Of a DNA stretch of 36,753 nt, positions 33,731 through 36,753 are shown piece after piece; the first letter of the stretch is position 1, and each line of letters starts with the position of its first letter. Below the pieces are notes generated by a model, which saw nothing but the letters and a program-made list of their open reading frames with translations, ran no database searches and was not told the DNA's origin. The DNA is from a virus, in the IMG/VR virus record IMGVR_UViG_3300043410_000172, positions 1 to 36,753 of that record; one strand, written 5' to 3'. The position numbers were made by a program, and so were the translations under genes.

Positions 33731-35589
33731 GAATTACCTCTCCTACCGTCTTGCTTGATATCAATACGGGGAGAACCAAGTTGCCATGTGCAGCCCAGCT
33801 GGTTGGACTCAACCTGAATAATCATTTGACGGCCACGCACCCGAACATATACCTGCCCAGTAAACTGTTCAATCACGGAAGTCGACGTGCGCGTAACGGT
33901 TGCATCTGGATTGCCGCCCAAAGAGATTGGGTTGTTGTATCCAGAGCCGGAGTTCTGCATTGGGATCAGAGTCATTGTGACTTGTGGTGATGCAGTATTA
34001 GAGCCACGGAATGTAATGTCAGGCAACATCCTCCAAACAAATCCAAAGTGATCGCCGTCGTCAATGTCAAATTCGGCAGAAGCAATCAGAGCTTCAATTG
34101 GCAACGTTGTACTAGTCTCGTTATCGTCATTGCCGTATTCGTGGTTGACCAAGTTGTAGCTGTAAGTTGCGGCCAAAGGATAGTCGCGCAAACCTGAATC
34201 AAGCCATGCAGTGCGGCCCATGCTTCCATACGCCCATACATCTTCGGCGTAGTTGTACGTTACATACAGATCAATTTCATTGCTTCCGGCGGAGCAGTAG
34301 AACCACCAGACTTCATTGAAGCCTTCGTTAGTTCCAGCAAATACTTGGGTAGCTTGGGACAAATTAATGTCTTGGAAAATATGCTGGCGCAAGTCGCAGC
34401 GTAAAGTTTGAACGCGACCGTCGTATTTATAGAACTTATCTACACCCATCCAATACACAACACCGGAGGCAATAATTGCCGCATTCTGCCCAATGATGGA
34501 GATGTTGTCGCCCAAAAGTTGACTCGACCAAACAACTGGCGGGCCTTGGTATTGGAATGAATAGACTGATGAATCTGTGAAAACCACGATCTCTTGACGG
34601 GTCTGAACAACAGTAACAATCTCGGAGCCGTGTGATAGGCGGATACTGCCTGCTTGATTGGTGGCAGATGGTGTCCACATGGTCACTGATTCTTGGTCTG
34701 ACCAGCGCACCAGCATTGGGTCAAGCGCTATAGGGTCAACTGCGTTTGGATCATTTGTACCAAAAGCAAATACAAACCGGCTTGTATCAGATACGAATAC
34801 ATTGTTTTGAATAACCGGAACATCAGACGCACCAACCAAACTTGAGACTAAAACACCACGACTTGCTAAACCTGTGTCTGCGTCCCAGTAATACATACCA
34901 CCACCACGCGGGCCAAAGATTAGATTCTGACCAAAGTTGTTTTGGCTCCAGAGGCGAATCGGCGTATTAGTGCTAGAACCCGTACCCCATGTACCACCAC
35001 CCCATGTACCACCACCCCAGCCAACAATAGGAACTGCTGCCGCCGAACCGACATTAATTTGATACGCTGCATTAACGGCTGCTCCCCCATAAGAGCCAGC
35101 AGCAATAGCGATTGGGGTTGTGATTGTGTATGAGTTAACGCTTACATAGGTAATCTGAAACTCTGCGTTAAATGTAGACGCATAAGTACCGGTAGCGCCA
35201 CTGAAAGTAACAAAGTCTCCAGTAATAGCGCCGTGTGCCGTATCTGTAACGGTTACTGTGGTTGTACCGTTACCAGCAAATGGGTCTGCATTAATAATCC
35301 CAGACGCACGAATTGGCGTAATGTCGTAATACGCGCCACCACGCTCAATGTAAAACTTTAAGTTAGTGCCAACGCCAACAAGGTTTAAACCACCAAGCGT
35401 GATCCAATTCCACAAAGAACGGCAAACGCCTTGAAAAATGTTACTGGAAATACGCTGCCAGCCGCCAATTTTCTCTGGCGTACCCTGACGAAACCGAACC
35501 TTGTCGGAAACGTACCAGCCGTTCTCGTTGGTATAGCGGGTGTTTTCTTTGTTTACACCGGCTTTCAGGGTTAGTTTTTTGAGAGGCAT
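33727..35589 (-). CDS. Tail nozzle-like structural protein, 620 aa
   Basis: The beginning (LKAGVNKENTRYTNENGWY, then KVRFRQGTPEKIGGW) is typical of a family of podophage tail proteins comparable to the T7 gp12 nozzle. The rest is strand-rich, with an inserted immunoglobulin-like or beta module at residues about 100-175 and Trp/Gly repeats (WGGGTWGGGTWG, about 197-208). Beta-propeller-like blades are likely. AGGA lies before the ATG and overlaps the end of the lysozyme gene. The nozzle call rests on the N-terminal pattern and gene order; a P22-type tail stabilisation protein is the main alternative. Confidence 0.7.
   Translation of the reverse strand: MPLKKLTLKAGVNKENTRYTNENGWYVSDKVRFRQGTPEKIGGWQRISSNIFQGVCRSLWNWITLGGLNLVGVGTNLKFYIERGGAYYDITPIRASGIINADPFAGNGTTTVTVTDTAHGAITGDFVTFSGATGTYASTFNAEFQITYVSVNSYTITTPIAIAAGSYGGAAVNAAYQINVGSAAAVPIVGWGGGTWGGGTWGTGSSTNTPIRLWSQNNFGQNLIFGPRGGGMYYWDADTGLASRGVLVSSLVGASDVPVIQNNVFVSDTSRFVFAFGTNDPNAVDPIALDPMLVRWSDQESVTMWTPSATNQAGSIRLSHGSEIVTVVQTRQEIVVFTDSSVYSFQYQGPPVVWSSQLLGDNISIIGQNAAIIASGVVYWMGVDKFYKYDGRVQTLRCDLRQHIFQDINLSQATQVFAGTNEGFNEVWWFYCSAGSNEIDLYVTYNYAEDVWAYGSMGRTAWLDSGLRDYPLAATYSYNLVNHEYGNDDNETSTTLPIEALIASAEFDIDDGDHFGFVWRMLPDITFRGSNTASPQVTMTLIPMQNSGSGYNNPISLGGNPDATVTRTSTSVIEQFTGQVYVRVRGRQMIIQVESNQLGCTWQLGSPRIDIKQDGRRGNS
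34985..35018. repeat. Short tandem repeat in the nozzle-like gene
   Basis: Two exact 15-base units (34985-34999 and 35000-35014) and a four-base partial third encode a Trp-Gly-Gly-Gly-Thr repeat. Such units change number by slippage and would lengthen or shorten one loop without a frameshift. Confidence 0.8.
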
Positions 35590-35597
35590 CGGCAGTC

Positions 35598-36074
35598 CTA
35601 GGATAGAAACAAGGCACGCTCGTCAATGCGACGATTCTGCAGCCCTTTGAGTATTTTGCCACCAGCCATGCAATACTTCAAGAGTTCTTCCGCAGCGCCT
35701 TCTTTATCCCCACGAAGCAGCTTTTGGCGAAGCGTTGAACGCTGGAGTGTTCCCAGACCGACGTTAAAACTAAAAGACACAAGACCGTCAAACATCCCTT
35801 GTGTAAGAGCAACAGGGCAGAACTTTTCCACTCCACGTTCAAACCGATCAAGGTCGCGTCTAAGAATCCCATCTACTTCCTCCATTGTGTACTTGCGCAT
35901 GGCTTCTGCGGGGGGTACAAAAGCGTCGCGGTCTTCAATCTTGAGCTTGCCTTGCTCTGGGAAAAGTACGTGCCCAACGCCCACCGTCCATAACCTAGCA
36001 GGGCATTGGTACGGGTTTTGACGCACCCCCTCGTGGTGCTTAATCATGGCGATGGCTTTGGGGCTGACGTTCAT
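35598..36074 (-). CDS. GH24 (T4-type) lysozyme endolysin, 158 aa
   Basis: A muramidase that cuts peptidoglycan between MurNAc and GlcNAc. The catalytic region reads HHEG (Glu15), then Cys24, then LWTVGVGH with Thr30. This is the Glu-8aa-Asp/Cys-5aa-Thr arrangement of GH24, here with Cys instead of Asp. The C-terminal half has LVSFSFNVGLGTLQRSTL and GLQNRRIDERALF, both typical of the family. There is no signal or SAR segment, so release needs a holin. The ATG overlaps the stop of the upstream holin-like gene. Confidence 0.93.
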   Translation of the reverse strand: MNVSPKAIAMIKHHEGVRQNPYQCPARLWTVGVGHVLFPEQGKLKIEDRDAFVPPAEAMRKYTMEEVDGILRRDLDRFERGVEKFCPVALTQGMFDGLVSFSFNVGLGTLQRSTLRQKLLRGDKEGAAEELLKYCMAGGKILKGLQNRRIDERALFLS

Positions 36075-36589
36075 GACTTACCGAATGCTCGGCCACCAAA
36101 ATGGAAAGTGATGATTGCGGCAAACATAATGCGGGTGTCTTCGTCCCAGAGCATATTGGCCATGTCGTTGAATGGTGCGTCTGTGCGCCAGCCGTGAACA
36201 AAAATACCAATATCAATCAGCACCAACAACAGGAAAAAGCCCATTGTCAGAAGTGAACGTGTGGCAGCTCTCAGATTGGTTACCCATACAGAAGCGCCCT
36301 TGCCAATCTCCACATCGTGAGCGTAGAGGGCTTGCATCTCGGCTTGCTGTGCGCCAATAACAGCTTGCGCTGTCTGAGCGGTGGTTTGCATTTCAATCTG
36401 GTCAGTATGGATTGCCTCGATGCGTTCTTGGATTTCCAAGCCAGCCCGTTTGAGTTCTAGTTCGCGGTCGATCTGCATCCGGGCCATGTCCAGCTCATGC
36501 TTTTTGTCAGCACGGTCTTGGAAGAATTCAAGGAATTTGGGCGTTCCTGACATCAGGAAGCTAATAAGGGTTGAAAGTAAAGTTAACAT
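36071..36589 (-). CDS. Holin-like membrane protein with coiled coil, 172 aa
   Basis: Residues 1-14 are hydrophobic. Residues about 24-95 form a charged coiled coil (DRADKKHELDMARMQIDREL). Residues about 110-135 are a strong membrane helix (SLLTMGFFLLLVLIDIGIFV). A weaker one lies near the C-terminus (IMFAAIITFHFGG). The layout resembles three-TM holins of the gene-transfer-agent type. The four-base overlap with the lysozyme gene supports a lysis role. AGGA lies before the ATG, and the gene overlaps the stop of the unknown upstream gene (TAATG). Confidence 0.7.
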   Translation of the reverse strand: MLTLLSTLISFLMSGTPKFLEFFQDRADKKHELDMARMQIDRELELKRAGLEIQERIEAIHTDQIEMQTTAQTAQAVIGAQQAEMQALYAHDVEIGKGASVWVTNLRAATRSLLTMGFFLLLVLIDIGIFVHGWRTDAPFNDMANMLWDEDTRIMFAAIITFHFGGRAFGKS

Positions 36590-36753
36590 TACAGTCCTAA
36601 CATTCCAAGTAATTTATTAACGATTTTGTCTGACAGATCATTGGGCAGAAACTTGAGAAACCCAAGCACCCACCAAGCCACGCACATACGCACGAAGACT
36701 TTAAGAAATAGGTCAAACTGTTTCTGGTACTCATTCACCGACCACACCTTCCG
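36589..36753 (-). CDS. C-terminal fragment of a small hydrophobic protein
   Basis: Open from the right edge to TAA (36591-36589), giving 54 residues. The sequence is amphipathic and Trp/Leu-rich (VWSVNEYQKQFDLFLKVFVR, then CVAWWVLGFLKFL). It overlaps the ATG of the holin-like gene, so it belongs to the same operon. It could be a further membrane or lysis-related protein; the start is outside the window or at a near-edge GTG. Confidence 0.55.
   Translation of the reverse strand, partial: RKVWSVNEYQKQFDLFLKVFVRMCVAWWVLGFLKFLPNDLSDKIVNKLLGMLGL

Noticed and set aside
1-36753. Integrase, attachment site, CRISPR array, tRNA, insertion sequence or phage RNA polymerase
   Set aside because: No matching motifs, repeats with regular spacers, cloverleaf sequences, transposase motifs or RNA polymerase motifs were seen on either strand. 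The dispersed dyads are too short and too far apart to be a CRISPR array.

Overview
The window is a 36.8-kb piece of a virulent-looking tailed-phage genome. The evidence is a phage replication module (family A DNA polymerase, primase-helicase, SNF2 helicase, Cas4-like nuclease, DUF3310 protein) facing a virion and lysis module (tail-nozzle-like protein, fibre-like protein, very large internal-virion-type proteins, GH24 lysozyme, holin-like protein). The nozzle-like protein followed by a string of giant ejection-type proteins suggests a short-tailed (podovirus-like) particle; this is inference. No integrase, tRNA, rRNA, CRISPR array or insertion sequence is visible. Terminase, portal and major capsid genes must lie outside the window, probably beyond the right edge. 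The host cannot be named. Sigma-70-like promoters, AGGAG-type ribosome binding sites and a GH24 lysozyme fit a Gram-negative bacterium.

Layout. Positions 3-7214 (+) hold small unknown genes, then a tightly packed cassette: a 307-aa protein (possibly DUF3150-like), a small membrane protein, a MoxR-type AAA+ ATPase, a DUF2201-type metallopeptidase/VWA protein and three unknown proteins. Positions 7195-8920 (+) hold a VRR-NUC nuclease and a run of small overlapping genes. Positions 8977-9474 (+) hold an HTH-DUF3310 fusion that ends in a strong intrinsic terminator. Positions 9529-12612 (+) hold DNA polymerase, Cas4-like nuclease and an HNH-like protein. A 176-base structured leader with a good promoter follows, then 12789-19096 (+): SNF2 helicase, a coiled-coil protein, a cysteine-cluster protein likely to bind ssDNA, a small HTH protein, the primase-helicase and a small protein. 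From 36753 down to 19093 everything is on the minus strand: an unknown partial gene, holin-like protein, lysozyme, nozzle-like protein, fibre-like protein, and 418-, 998-, 702- and 2458-aa virion-associated proteins. The two transcription units meet tail to tail with overlapping stop codons and no visible terminator.

The most unusual signal is not a gene. A gapped dyad, TCAG-N6-CTGA (most often ATCAG-N6-CTGAT), occurs sixteen times in the rightward half (positions 41 to 17934), about every 500-900 bases in the first 7 kb. My hand scan found none in the leftward structural half. It looks like a dispersed operator or stoperator-like element, or a recurrent RNA hairpin. The other main candidates for a second look are the AAA+/metallopeptidase-VWA cassette, the 2458-aa protein with an HELTH zinc-protease motif, and hairpins placed directly in front of the polymerase and primase genes.
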